Part shown: positions 24,129 to 36,840 of the stretch, one piece after another
How positions within the stretch are numbered: position 1 is the stretch's first letter
Layout: each line of letters starts with the position of its first letter
Assembly (NCBI GenBank): GCA_028023455.1
Contig: JAQFVV010000042.1
Coordinates: 4,419,739-4,483,738, forward strand
Reading direction: 5' to 3'
From: Epiperipatus broadwayi
Taxonomy: Eukaryota; Onychophora; Udeonychophora; Euonychophora; Peripatidae
DNA: 64,000 nucleotides
Notes under the pieces: model-generated
What the model was told of the DNA's origin: nothing
Seen by the model: only the letters and a program-made list of their open reading frames with translations
Database searches by the model: none
Position numbers and translations under genes: made by a program

Positions 24129-27024
24129 TGTACCGGTCAGAATTGTATGTTCGTCTAACAAGAATTAGGACCTAAGCAAAAGTACCTAGAGTTCAATCAT
24201 ATACAAGATACACAGGTCAGGGATACTCATGAACTCCGCCCTATTGCCCACTTCCCAAGTCTATCACATTACAAACAACATTTCTGATGATAGCAGCCTA
24301 CCCTTCAGTTTACTCCGGCCCAGGAAGGTTCAGCAAAGATACAAGAGACCCACGGCTTAACTAATTGATAACGCAAAGTAATGATAGACGTGCACACACA
24401 AACCAACAAAAATATCCAAAAAAAATAGCTTATTAAATGTGAATTTATTAAATGTAATATTAATAATAATTGATTAATCATGTGAATCACTAAATATGGA
24501 GATTTACAATGAATTAGAACATATATATCTTGAACACTCGATTCAGGTTTCACTTATTGTCGCTTGGGCATTCGATGTCAAACCGGATAACATAACAAGG
24601 TTTGATGGATATGCACCAAGAAATATACATAATGATAAATTAATTATTTGAAATCTGCGGCTTAATATGCTAATGTGATTTAACAGGTTGATATTGCTCA
24701 CGCTATGATATTTCTAAGTTAAGGAAAATAACCCATGACAATAACTTTTAGAATGAATGCTTATAAGATTTTAAATTACACAGAATATGATCAAACTTAA
24801 TAACGGTACGAAGGTTTGTTTTATTCAACATATGATTACATTTGGATTTCATGGAAGGTACATTAATTATAAGTCAATTGTTGCGGAACCCTATGAGATG
24901 ACTCATTTATTTCTTATCTATGAAGAGAAATAGGGAAAAATGATCATTTTGAAATTATCGTGCGAGTCTACATTTATAGATTTTCTCAAGAGTTAATTAA
25001 TGATGTATTAATAGCGACTGAACGAAGGATGGGTAGCGCTAATAAGCGATAATGTATATATACTAAAGTTAATTAAATTTAAATTATAACGAGAGTTTTG
25101 GGATGGCTTAGGAAAATTATATCATTACGGCGTATAGACATTTGAACCATATGGAAGGATAAGAACGATAACGTGTGAACCGCATGATAAGGCCTGAATG
25201 GACGATGAGCTTCATTTATTTGGGAGCGAAGAAAATTAATCTTATCCGCATTTGTGACGGATATCATTGGGAATTGGTTGGCAGGATACTATGGTTCCAA
25301 CTCGTAGGATGTTAACCTATAGCAGTACTTACCTAACCTCAGACAATCTGAAAGAGCTGGGGCCTCCACGCTCTGTCGAGAATTGTGCTTTATATAAGTA
25401 TTCCATTATCGAGAAAACGCATGACAACGTCATTTCTGAATTAGGAATGTTATCACCGGGACACGTTACGAAAGCTGTCAGGTTTGATTTACCCTGATTT
25501 ATACAGCCTTAAAATACTAATTAAGTCTAACGTAATGAAATAATGATCTAAAAGCAGTCCCAAACGGGGCATACAACTTACTTAAAGAATTTATTCAATA
25601 TCTTAAGGATAAATATTAAAACATTACAATTCCTTCGCTAAACGCATATTAACCCACCCGAGAACTAAGTGACTTAAATTATCGTTAGATGGCGGGGCGA
25701 TTTATACAATGAATCATCTAGACATAAGGGTCTGAATTAAAGTTATATAATAATCAATTTTCATCATGTTAATCAATAGCATGGAGCAATAGTAAATCAT
25801 TTATTTAAATAGTAGTGAAAAGCATAATATTCATTATTAAAACATAATTTAGGAAAATCTCTCGATCGGGCGAATTTTATAATGTGAATACTCTTACGTT
25901 TACGATTAAATATTCCGCAATGGCAGAATAGCAAAAATAAATAGGATTGATTCGCCAGATCGAGTTATTAGCATACTAAAAATTGATATGACTTGCATAA
26001 TATTAAATAAACATTGCCGCATTAAAATAAAAATACAAGGAAAGTGAGAACCTAGCAATCGAGTTTAGAAAGTGAGAATTACAGTTGAAATATACAACAA
26101 ACAGAAATAATAAAACAAAGAAAAGAGGTCGTCATTTAGGCAGTTAATCAGCTTAGCACTACCGATCACAAAATAAGTAATTACATTTTTATATTAGGAG
26201 AAATTTCAGAACTAAAAATATTACATTTATATTTTACAATAGAAAAAGGTTATTAAGATGAAAGTTCGTTTATACGGCAAAGAATTACCTTTCTTTCCGA
26301 AGAATTTCCATCCGGGTGCGCACGTGTTGGTTCCATGATTGATAAAGGAATTAATTTATTACAAATTGACGAAATTAAGGTTTCAGTCCATTCTTTATTT
26401 AATATTAAGTTCATTCTGGCAGTAATTGATGAACGATGGTTTCCGAGTATTTAGGCATCGGTTAGATTTTTGGAGAGATCCGAGGAAGCAAATCTATGTT
26501 TTATTAGCCCATCATGTTGCCGTTCAGAGGGGCGTGACTTCCCCTTAGCAATGCGTTAGAAAAATGACATGTCTCCTCCCTAGTTAGAAAATGTGGTTGC
26601 ATTTATACTCGTTATCACCGCCGCTGGGTAATTCCCGGATGTTTTAATAACTACAATGATACAGCATATTTTGGACTACAAACGAGATTAAGTTCGAGAG
26701 TTAGTTTTTATCTAATTCCTGGATGTTTTAACAACTACAATGATACAGCATATTTTGGACTACAAACGAGATCAAGTTCGAGAGTTGGCTTTGGTCTACT
26801 TTAAGCTGAAAATAGACCTGCGGAATCAACGTTAACTAATCATGACGCTTAAATAAATCTATATTACAATAAAACAAATTTCTTTTATAATTTGGAAGAT
26901 GGTAAGTCTTTTATTTACTAATTTTACGTTCCCCTCTCGAACTTTCTCTCTATGAAAATATATGTATGAATAAAATATACATTATGCAACGCTTTAAATT
27001 ATTAAAGTTGATCTGTTACACACA
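24129..27024. mobile_element. Probable solo LTR, less AT-rich than its surroundings
   Basis: The block is visibly richer in G+C and CpG than its flanks and ends abruptly on both sides. It begins TGTACCGGTC, close to TGTAACGGTC seen at other LTR ends in this window, and ends ...GATCTGTTACACACA, similar to ...GATCGTTACA at the end of the solo LTR at 32101. If the last base is 27024, the flanks give CATAC on both sides as a 5-bp duplication, though the CA repeat makes this ambiguous. No gag, pol or primer-binding site was found inside. The open frames at 25267-25497 and 25079-25267 resemble nothing I know. Confidence 0.5.
26629..26796 (+). repeat. 84-bp tandem duplication
   Basis: Two adjacent units with period 84 start at 26629 (TAATTCCCGGATGTTTTAAT) and 26713 (TAATTCCTGGATGTTTTAAC). 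Both continue into an almost identical sequence ending with AGTTCGAGAGTT. It lies inside the probable LTR at 24129 and resembles a promoter/enhancer-type LTR duplication. Confidence 0.9.
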
Positions 27025-27124
27025 CATACGCACAATTGTTTACCGTAATGAAAATATATAATTGTTTTTATGCATACTAATGTTAAATGAATTTAAAGTT
27101 TACAAATACATAAACAATCACGCG

Positions 27125-27195
27125 CATTGGTATACCTTCACTCCCCGGTGGTCTATAATTAAATGGTTGGGTTTGAATCCATGTTTGGAGGTTTC
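27125..27195 (+). repeat. Possible tRNA-derived SINE trace
   Basis: CCCGGTGGTCTATAATTAAA followed by GGGTTTGAATCCATG resembles spaced A and B boxes of a polymerase III promoter. Single copy and weak support. Confidence 0.3.
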
Positions 27196-28397
27196 AAATA
27201 TTATTAGAGAGTGAAGCTGAATGTGTGCAACAGATTCCGCTTCAATACATCAAAAAATATATAAAAATATCAACCAAAGCTTCAATCATTTTCTATAATC
27301 TTTATCAAGACAATTCAGAAATTAATTTAAAACATAAAATAAAAAATATATAAATAAAAAAACACGCACATCCATATGTAAACAATATAAAAAATACAAC
27401 AATAAATTTATAATCTGTAATATTCTCTTTTTATTCTTTATTTTAAATAAATAATAAAATTATTAAGACTTCAAAAACTGGCCTTTTTAAGACATTATTT
27501 CCCCAAAATTGACTAAAAAGTTAAGCTTTTATATGTAGTTTTCCTTATCAATACATAATTACTGCAAACAAGTTCTTCTTTTATTAAAAAAAAAAGGTAC
27601 ATTGAAATCTATATATCTGAAACAAAATTAAGTTTTAAAAAAAAAAAGGAATTTAAATATTACAAAACTTGATTTATCATTATTTAAAAAAAACAAAAAA
27701 ACTTTATACTTTTAAAATTTTAAATATTTAATTAATTGTATATTTTAAACTTATTTAAGATAAATGTAAGGCATTCTAAATGCCTGTAAATTATATATTA
27801 AAAAAAATAATACAGTAACTTCAATTTAAATATAATCAATATTTCACACATCAATCACTTTGTGATTTAGCTATAAAATTAATGAAAAGCAGATGGTAAA
27901 TCAAACTAATTCTTAAATTTATTTCAGACTTCTTCAGACAAGAGCACTGTTTTGCACTAATTCATCCAGAAGCCATCTTATAATCCTATCACTCATATAA
28001 CTTTCAAATAATCAAGATTTTGAACCCAAATGTATCAAGTTAAGCTGTAATAGATTCAACTTTTAATTGTTGACTTTTTTTGAATCTACAAGCATATAAT
28101 CTCAACTAAAATTCAAAAAATATTTTAAAATAGCATTGTTTAAATAGTGCTGAACGTGAAGTACAAAAACAGTTACAAAAAGCTATCACCAGATATATAA
28201 AAACTCTTAATTAGTCTATCTTGAAGTTAGCATAATAAATTAATAAATAAACTTCACTATAAATATAATCCACTTTATGAATGAATACTACAGAATATTT
28301 AAACAATTAGAATATGTAAACCATTTTCTGAAGATCAATTTTCTAAACTATATTTCTATTTGACTTTGCTATAATTTATAAGTGTATATTACAGGAC
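27196..28397. other. Intron, no recognised feature
   Basis: AT-rich intron sequence with several A/T homopolymers. Confidence 0.6.
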
Positions 28398-28976
28398 AAC
28401 AATCCAATCAAGCAAATGTGGTTAACGAGGAATTATTTTGTTTTTAAACGAGGAAATAAAAGATGGGAGGTGTGCAAAAAATTTATTCGAAGGACTATGT
28501 TTAGGGATCGCTTATTAACACCGGAAAAGCTCTTCAGGGACACTTGGGGGCATCTTAGGCCACTGGATGAAGAGCCTATCCTCAGGCATGCTAATTAAAA
28601 ATTAATTCAAGATTAAAAAATGGTTCAGTTAGATGGAGAATGACAAAGGATCACTGCCAGTCAAAATACGGACTACACAATGATCACTGGCTAAGTCACT
28701 AAATGAAGAGCCAGTTGTTCTGATATAAAGCTAGTACACAATAATTATAGACTAAGTTTGAACGATGAGCTTCTTGCTCTGATCAAGAAATTAATTTGTC
28801 ATAATAATAACCAATGTATCAAACGTGTATATTTTCTAATTTGGAAATTTATTTACTAATGATTGTCATAATACATGTAACAAATCCAAACAAATGTATA
28901 CCAACCAGATTTATATTGTAATTGTATGTGTATTTTCCTTAATAAAAAAAAACAAAACAAAAACAATCCAATCAAG
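28398..28976 (+). mobile_element. Retroposed insert with poly(A)-like tail and 15-bp target duplication
   Basis: AACAATCCAATCAAG occurs at 28398-28412 and again at 28962-28976, bracketing a 549-bp insert. The insert ends in a TTAATAAA signal-like sequence followed by an A-rich tail with scattered C, as expected of target-primed retroposition (a 5'-truncated LINE, SINE or processed transcript). A 60-codon frame starts three bases into the insert (ATG at 28416, stop at 28596-28598). It reads MWLTRNYFVFKRGNKRWEV and later LLTPEKLFRDTWGHLRPLDE. I do not recognise this protein. It could be the C-terminal end of a LINE ORF or a retrocopied host exon. Confidence 0.8.
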
Positions 28977-31900
28977 TTCAAAATAGTACACAAGAAATAT
29001 CATACTAGTTGATATAGTATTATAAATTTATGGAAGATAATTTGTTGCATAAATTTCACTGAAAAATCATCCCAAAGCCAAATGTATAGCCAAGTTTGAA
29101 ATTATACAAACTTATTAAAAATCTCAGCAAATAATAACATGTTTATCTCAAATTATAAAAAATATAATATTTTCTGTTTCTTTGTTCAAAAATATTTCAA
29201 TTATTTATGCTACTAATGTTTGAATTTATTCAATATTTATCATAATCCTGTTTTTGTTTTGCATTTAAAAAAGATATCATCTCAGACAGTCTTTTATTTG
29301 AAAAACTACAATCCAAAACCTTGAAAAATATTGACCTGAAGCTGTTATTAAAATTATTCTACAAAGATATAACTGATTTTTGAAAAAATAATCTTATCTG
29401 TATATCATACTATCTAAGAGAAGCAAACTCTTCCCGCTATATTACTGGTTTGGGAATCAATTTCATATCTAATGCTATGAAATGAACTTAATCAATTAGT
29501 ATAATTTCAAATTCTCTTTAAATAAGCTTATGATTTAGTTGACTAAAATCTCCTAATGCTGGTGTTTAATTATTAATAGTAGAGTATATTTTATTTTAAG
29601 TGTAGCAACTTATATATTTAATTAAACAGAAGCTATATATTCTATAAAATTTTTCACTGATATTCTTTTATTTAGGGTATAAAATAATCCATTACTAGTA
29701 GAACTGGAAAATGTATATGGAATATTAACATAATATTTGAGTTGTTCAGTTAAGACTGTATTATATTTTTATGACATCATCATTCTATTTGATTTCTTTA
29801 TAACATTAGACATATAATTATCATGCTCCATAACATTCATTAAAGTTAATTTAAAAGAGATTTAATTCCAACATAAAATAATGAATATGAATATGTCTGA
29901 AAAGTAAAATTCTGTTTGTGAACAAAAATTAAATAAGTTTTAAAAAATGAAGAGAAAAACTTGTAAATAAAATTATCTTCAATCAGTAATAACAGTGAAT
30001 AAAACTTTCTCCTAAGAATGTAATACGATATCGAAGTCTAACATAAACCTTAACATGAAAATTTAGTTAAAGATTTTGAAATTCTATCTATTAAAAATGA
30101 ATGTGATATTATTGACATGTTTCGTGATAAAATAAAAAATTAAAACAATTCAAATATAGAAAAATCATAATTGTAAATAAAATAAAAAAATTGATATATT
30201 CATATTACATTCTTCTTCATAAACATTTTTAAGCACATAAAAATAGTAAGCAAATTAATTAACAATTAAAACAATCTTCAAAAGTCCTGAATTCTCACAG
30301 CTAGATCAAATTGAATTATTTATGAAATCCCAGCAAATTAATTTTATAATAATTTTGATGATAATGAGGATTTTGCTTTTGACAATTGAACAACAAAATC
30401 TAAACTATGTTATGAGAATACCACCAATGCTAATAAAAAAACAATGACAACAAACCTAAATTCATTTAACTCAGGATCAGTGCCTATTGCATTCTTTGTT
30501 CTTGATAATAAATTCTCAAAGAATCTCAACCCTGAAAACCCATCAAACATTATCTTAACAAAATTAAATAACTTCTGAAGAAAATGTCTAATGCAAGTAT
30601 GATTTCTTGCTCAATTACTATATAATCAAACAGGTGAATGAAACATTATAACCAATATCTGCTATTTACATATGACCTTGCAGTTTTTTAAAATAAACTG
30701 CATCCCACAACTTTAATTGTCACATTAGAACATGCTATCTCCTTTTTACCTAATTTTTTTTTGTATCTAATGAATATTATAATGGCAACTAAAAAATTAA
30801 TTGAAAATACCACTAAAGACATTCAAAGCAAAAAAATCTAGATTATGGAAAGATTTCTCATACTCTGCTAGCTTTTAGTGAATAATCCCTCAAGTTGACA
30901 TATTAAAAACAGGAACATTTTTGATCAGATGCCTGAAAAAATTTCCTGAATATGAATAATAATCATTCTTCAAGAGAGAAATTTTAATTGCTTTCAGTCA
31001 CTTGCATTAAACATTTCACATTCAAATAGAAAATGGATCAAAATGACTAAGGATCCCAAGTTTAAGGTTAAAAACAATAACTCAAGATAATTCTTTAAGT
31101 ACTCCACTATTGCTTACAGAGCAAAAAATCATCAATAGTCACTCAGGTGCTCCGCTGAATATAAAAATAATGAAATATAAAAATGAAGAAAATCTTAATT
31201 CAGATTTTAAACAAATCTATTAACATTGTAACACATGATGGCCTTCTTATATATAACAAATCCCATCAAATGGTAAAATACTGATGTAAGATTAACCAAA
31301 TGATTTATTAAAAGTGTTAATAAATCAGTTAAATGATTTTTTCTAATGCTAAAGATTATTTACTAAATGAATTACTAGTTACTTAAATTATCTTTATTTG
31401 TTTCATCTTTATTTACAAACATACTGATTAGAGACTATATCTTAATTTTAGGTACGAGACCTATAATTTTGGTATTAACTCTCAAATCAGAAAAAGTATA
31501 AATAATGCCTATCAAAGTTTTTTTGTATTTTCCAATTCCATTAGTATTTTGTTTGATTTATTTGAAAGCTAAGAACATCATAATCTTTGTTGGAATTGTA
31601 ATTTCTCTCAATCCTCTGAAAATATGGCATTCTCTTCTTTAATGTCTATGGGCAATATTTTTTTTAAATTTGAATGCTACAACTTCTTCATTTCAAAACA
31701 TTTGCTCCCTAACAACAAAATCTCCATTTAACTCATTAATTTTACTGATCATCTTATTATCACTAAATATATGTAATAAACAAAAACTTTCTACATAAAT
31801 TCTATAAATATATATAAACAATACTACATTCACAACTAGATTTCTAATAAGAATAGCTTAATATTTTACGATGATTGCTTAATACAAACATAAGCAAGTA

Positions 31901-32100
31901 ATTAAAACTAGAGAGCAGAATATTAGAAAAAAGTCAGAATTAGATAAAACAAATAATTGTAGATAGGTCAAGCAGATGCATTTACCAAAAAAAATCAAAA
32001 AACGTATATCACTCTTAAAACATTTATAACTATATTCAATTATATTAAAAATTTATTTTCCATACAACTGCACTATTCCTACTTTGTGATCTTTATATAT
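28977..32100. other. Intron; one half of an old diverged repeat pair
   Basis: Mostly unremarkable AT-rich intron. The stretch at about 31200-31360 is a diverged relative of about 35320-35450. They share the order: a TGGC(C/T)TTCTTAT motif, an A(A/T)TACTGATG-like motif, a GATTAAC(C/A)AA motif, then TTAATAAATCAGTTAAATGA versus CTAATAAATTAGTTAAATGG. This indicates an ancient dispersed element. Confidence 0.4.
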
Positions 32101-34309
32101 TGTAACGAGCACAGACGTTCGTTACATTGTTTTTTTTTTATTTATTAAACATGAAAGTAAATTAAAAAGTTCGCATTTAAAAATTTTCTTTAAGAATTAA
32201 AAATTGAAATTAAATATCATCTTAAACTCGTATATATTAAATCGCACAGATAATGAAAAATTATTAAAATAAAACTTTATTAAAGAAAAAGTATTTTAAA
32301 ACTAAATTTTAAAAAGATTTGGAGATAAAATTATATCTTTAAATATATCTTTGATTTGGAAAACAGGTTAATTAATCAGAAATGGAAATGATAAATTTAA
32401 TTAGTCAAATGTAAACCAGCCTTGGGCATTTAAATGTAAAAACATCGGTCAGATAGGAAAACAATAGAAACTTTTAGCAAATGAAATAAATCCATTGGGA
32501 AATCGGACCTCAACGAAAAGGATCATCACATCGATGACGTAATGTTAAGTCAATCTTTCAAAGTAATATAAAAGGACAAGTTTGGAAATTATTAGTTAGT
32601 GATTATTATTGATTATTTACGATGTGACAGATATGTGTTAGTGCGGAAGTGAAGGAGAAGGGATTGAAAAAGACGCACGTTCAATCCCTTCAGTTGTTAT
32701 AAAATGGAAAAATGAAACATCGCTTTTCTTATATTCAGAGGACCACAGAATCATCGGGAAATTTAACGCTGGATTTCAAACGGCAAGCAACTGTAAAAGA
32801 TGAACATTTCTAAAACCGTAAGAACTTTATAAAATATAACAAACAATATTAATTTGAAAACACTAAGAACTTTAAATTTTAAACTTTCCTAGTAATTTAA
32901 TTGTTACAAATAGAATCCTATCTGACCAAACTAAATTCTTTATTAATAGTGTTATTTGATGTAATTTTTTTTCTTATTTATGTAAAATCATTTCCATTTA
33001 TTTATTTTTTGTTCTTTAAGTTTTTATCATGATTTTTTTGTTTTTCGTTAAATTAATTATATAAATGTTAAACTTAAGTCGGGCGTGAATGGCTGTATAG
33101 ATTTGTAAAGTTATATTAGGGGAGGGTAATCTTAGGTTATTTGTGTCATTGTTAAATTGGGTCAATGGATTGGATATATTGATGTAGTTAGTAGATGTAG
33201 TCGGAGATTCGCTACTGGCAGAATCGCTTCATACGCCGCACTCTCCCGTTTTGCCTATGGAAGGAATTATAAGACGCAGAGCGCAGTTCCTTTCTATGGA
33301 GTTTTTTTTTTATTGCTCTTCTTGTCTGATAGATGTCATATTCCTATTTGACGAGAGGCAATTTCTTCTCTTAACTTTTGGTGCCGCCGTATTTCGTATT
33401 ACATTGAATACATCGATATATCAGATGGATTGATGCCAGTTTGACTGCGAATTTTAGCCTAAGGTTAAATAGGGATAGAATGTTTATTTTCAAAAACAAA
33501 TTTATGTAGTCTATTCATACTCGACCCTAAATAAAAATGCATTAAATTTAAGTTGTTTATGGACGCTTGCATGGATTGGTTATCGGTTAAGTATGTTTTG
33601 GGTTTTCATATTTGATCAAAATATATAGACATTCGATAAATAATGATACCTTACAGTGAGTATCTAAAATGTATTTATTCGGATGTCTTTTAAGTCATTG
33701 GTGACAATGCAAGTATCTTATGGTGAATACTACTGGGTTACTTATAAATTTCCCTCTGCAATTGCCAGTATCAATGATTTTATATTTTGATCGTTTATGT
33801 TTACTTTGAAATGTTTTTAACCGTGTAATCTATGTAACCAATCTATAGCAACATATTAAAACAAGCTTTTATAATCCCATCTGTGCGAACTTAATTAAAA
33901 TGTAAACTTATAATATAATAGAAATTAAAATGTAAATTAAAATCTAAGGTAAAATTAAAAATAATGTTAAATATTAAAATGTAAAACTAATACTAAAATA
34001 ATTTTAAATCTTATATATATGTGCATAAATAAATGTTTGTATGTTAATTACTGGCAGTGGCTTATTTTATTCATTTTTTTAATATTGAAATATAATTAGA
34101 TAAGATATTATATTATTTAATCTCTGCTATTCCACTGAGCTAGTGACATGGGCTAACGACCGGAACCAAAATATTTAAAAAAAAAAAAAAAAATTTTTTT
34201 TTTTTTTACTTACGTATCTGCCTACTCTATAAATTTTTCTAGGTTCAAATGCCTAGATGGCGCCCGTAGTGCAGATATGTTAAGTCTCCAATTTTTCCGG
34301 ATCGTTACA
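32101..34309 (+). mobile_element. Solo LTR, TGTAACG...CGTTACA
   Basis: Begins TGTAACGAGC and ends GGATCGTTACA, giving TG/CA termini with a longer inverted match (TGTAACG/CGTTACA). It is flanked by ATATAT on both sides, compatible with a 4-6 bp target duplication, although the context is low complexity. No internal coding region is present, so it is a solo LTR of about 2.2 kb. A related copy lies in the opposite orientation at 62445-64000. The best-conserved parts are about 33065-33350 and the last 70 bp (GATGGCGCCCGTAGTGCAG). Orientation is assumed. Confidence 0.7.
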
Positions 34310-36537
34310 ATATATATATTCTTTACAATTTAAAAAACAAATTTATGATATAAAAAGAAATCCTCAAGATATAAAAATATCTTCACAAACAATCATATGA
34401 TCCATTATAAAAATTAAATAACATTCTAGTATAAAAATAGCTTGATATCAGTAAAAAAAAAAATTCTTTATATAAAAAAACAAGCCCACAAAACTTCTCA
34501 CACTAGAAAGATTAATTTTAAATATCAACTTAAAATATTTTGCAAAAATCATTCTTACCCCCAATTCGATGCCATCCTCAATTTTTCACAGCATATCATA
34601 CAATTAAAAAAAAAAGGTTCATATAATCTTAAAGATGTAAGAGTTAATAATATGCAAAACAAATGGAACTGACTTCTGCTATATAATTCAATTAGAATTC
34701 AAATTTTTATTTGATATCAACATATCTAAGCACCCATTATAACACAAGCTATTTAATATTTATCTCATTAACAAAAAAAATTATAATTAAAAAATTACAA
34801 GAAAACACATTTTTTAAGACCAATAACAAGTTTTCCTTAAAGACTTTTTTGCTATTTACCTTAAAGAAAAAAATGTGAACAAATTGTCCATGGCCAATTT
34901 CTGCCTCATCTTGCAAGTCATATTCCAGCAACTTCAAAAGATCTCTAATCTCAAGAATATCATACACATCATTGAAAAACCTCAGGTGCTGGCTGACTCA
35001 TATATTCAATTATAGCAATTTTATCATTTGGCAAACAGAAACTAGTATCTCCATCTTTTTTGCCCAATGAACTGCAAAAGTAGGCATTCTAATTTTGTCA
35101 GAAGTTCCAATCAATCATATTATATAAAATGATTGCAGATGATTGACATAAAATAAAAGTTCTTATTTCTTATTTATATTAAACAAAATAAGCAAAATTT
35201 TTAAATGAGTGTTTTGAGTTATTATCCTATACAGTTTAAATAGCTAAACATCATGGTAAATACAATTAATCAAATTGCAAAAACCGTAATTCAGACATCA
35301 AAAGTCTGATCAATCAATGCTTCAATATGTAATGGCTTTCTTATAAATGACATGTCTGATCAACATGATAAAATTCTGATGGATGATTAACAAAGTGATT
35401 CACAGTGCTAATAAATTAGTTAAATGGTCATTATAAGCACCACAGGTCATTTGCTAAATGAATTATCCAAACTCTCTGAAGACTATAATAAAATTAATTT
35501 TATCTGCCCAGACAATTTGTTGACTATATCAAAATTAAAGTTTACTTAATATTTGTTATAAATCAATATTTTAAATCATTAACACAGACTATAAATGTAA
35601 TTTTTAAATCTCTAAATCATGAAGATCCTATATGTTAACTTGAAATGTCACAGAAATCTAATCTCCTATCAATATATATAAGCACTTCAGACAAGCTTCA
35701 AATTTATATGGATAGATATATATTACAATTATCAATTTCATTTAAATTTAGATAATATTTGTGCCAAGAATAGAGACTATATTCATCTATTCAAAAAGAG
35801 TAAAATAGTTAGAAAAATGCAGCAACTTGAAATCACCCTAAACGTTAAATATATAGGTATATTACAGCCACATAATATTTATCTTCTTCTAAGAATATTG
35901 AGAACTACAAGAGTTATCAGTACAAATTTGTATTTGATAATACAAATACAAAATCGTATGTAAGCTAAACGATCTCTAGAATAAAGAATTTCTAAACAAT
36001 TTAAAATATCTTCCTGTAAAAATTTTACATAAAATCTGATTACCATCATTCCTGAAAAAGTGATAATTTGAGTTTTAATTTATTCCTTAAAAAACAATTA
36101 CTAAAGGATGAAAAAGCAAAAGTACCATCTTAATCTCTATACTAAGTAAGAAAGCCTAGTGGATTGCACATCATACATAAACTTTTTTCCTCTTTACTAA
36201 TCTGATTTGTAAAGATTTTATTAGTCAAACTGTTCATTTAATTGAAAAAAATAATCAAATACTATATCCTGAAAAGAACACAATCTAAGATGATGGGGAA
36301 AAAAGCAGTAATACAAATCAGATCACTTAAGTTCTTCAATCTTCATTGTTTAATTATTGAAAATTCCAAAAATAAAAATAAAACTTCAAATATATTAGCC
36401 TGAAATACTATATATTTTGTATTAAAAGTCCAAGTAATTAACGGCTTAATAATAGAATCCTTAATTATTATCATCTTCAAATAAGTTTTTTGCTATTATT
36501 TCATAAATATAATAAACAAAATAATATATATGTATAT
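34310..36537. other. Intron; no supported exon
   Basis: AT-rich intron. A minus-strand open stretch at 34861-34974 (VYDILEIRDLLKLLEYDL) has exon-like composition, but splicing it in breaks the ARFGEF3 frame. The diverged repeat partner of about 31200 lies at 35320-35450. Confidence 0.5.
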
Positions 36538-36840
36538 TGTAACGGTCCTGCCATTTGGAAAATGTGATCCTCGAAGTTAATTTAGCACAAGTTATAATAA
36601 TCATATATATATATGAATAGTGCTTAATAATTAAAAATTATCTTTGAGATTTCAGCATCAACTCCAAATAACAGAAATGAAACAAGATAGGCAAAAAATT
36701 TAATTTAATTCAATCATAAATCATACTAATGGTCAGACATAGCTATAATAATAAAAATATTACAAAATATGTTACCTTTTCAGACCATTAATTACTCGTA
36801 AATGATTGAAGGGAAATTATATTCCCTATCGATTATGAAT
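36538..36840 (+). repeat. Possible LTR fragment starting TGTAACGGTC
   Basis: TGTAACGGTCCTGCCATTTG follows an AT repeat (TATGTATAT), the same context as the complete LTRs here. I could not define the other end. It may be a truncated LTR or a chance start. Confidence 0.3.

Noticed and set aside
25267-25497. 76-codon frame with balanced composition
   Set aside because: It lies inside the probable LTR, where composition alone allows longer frames, and I recognise no domain.
30459-30543. Exon-like minus-strand segment (GLRFFENLLSRTKNAIGTDP) with AG/GT-like ends
   Set aside because: It breaks the ARFGEF3 frame in the same way and has no counterpart in the recalled protein.
34861-34974. Exon-like minus-strand segment (VYDILEIRDLLKLLEYDL) with AG/GT-like ends
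   Set aside because: Inserting it between the 41229 and 23672 exons gives an immediate stop, and vertebrate ARFGEF3 joins those two exons directly. It may be an old repeat or a coincidence.
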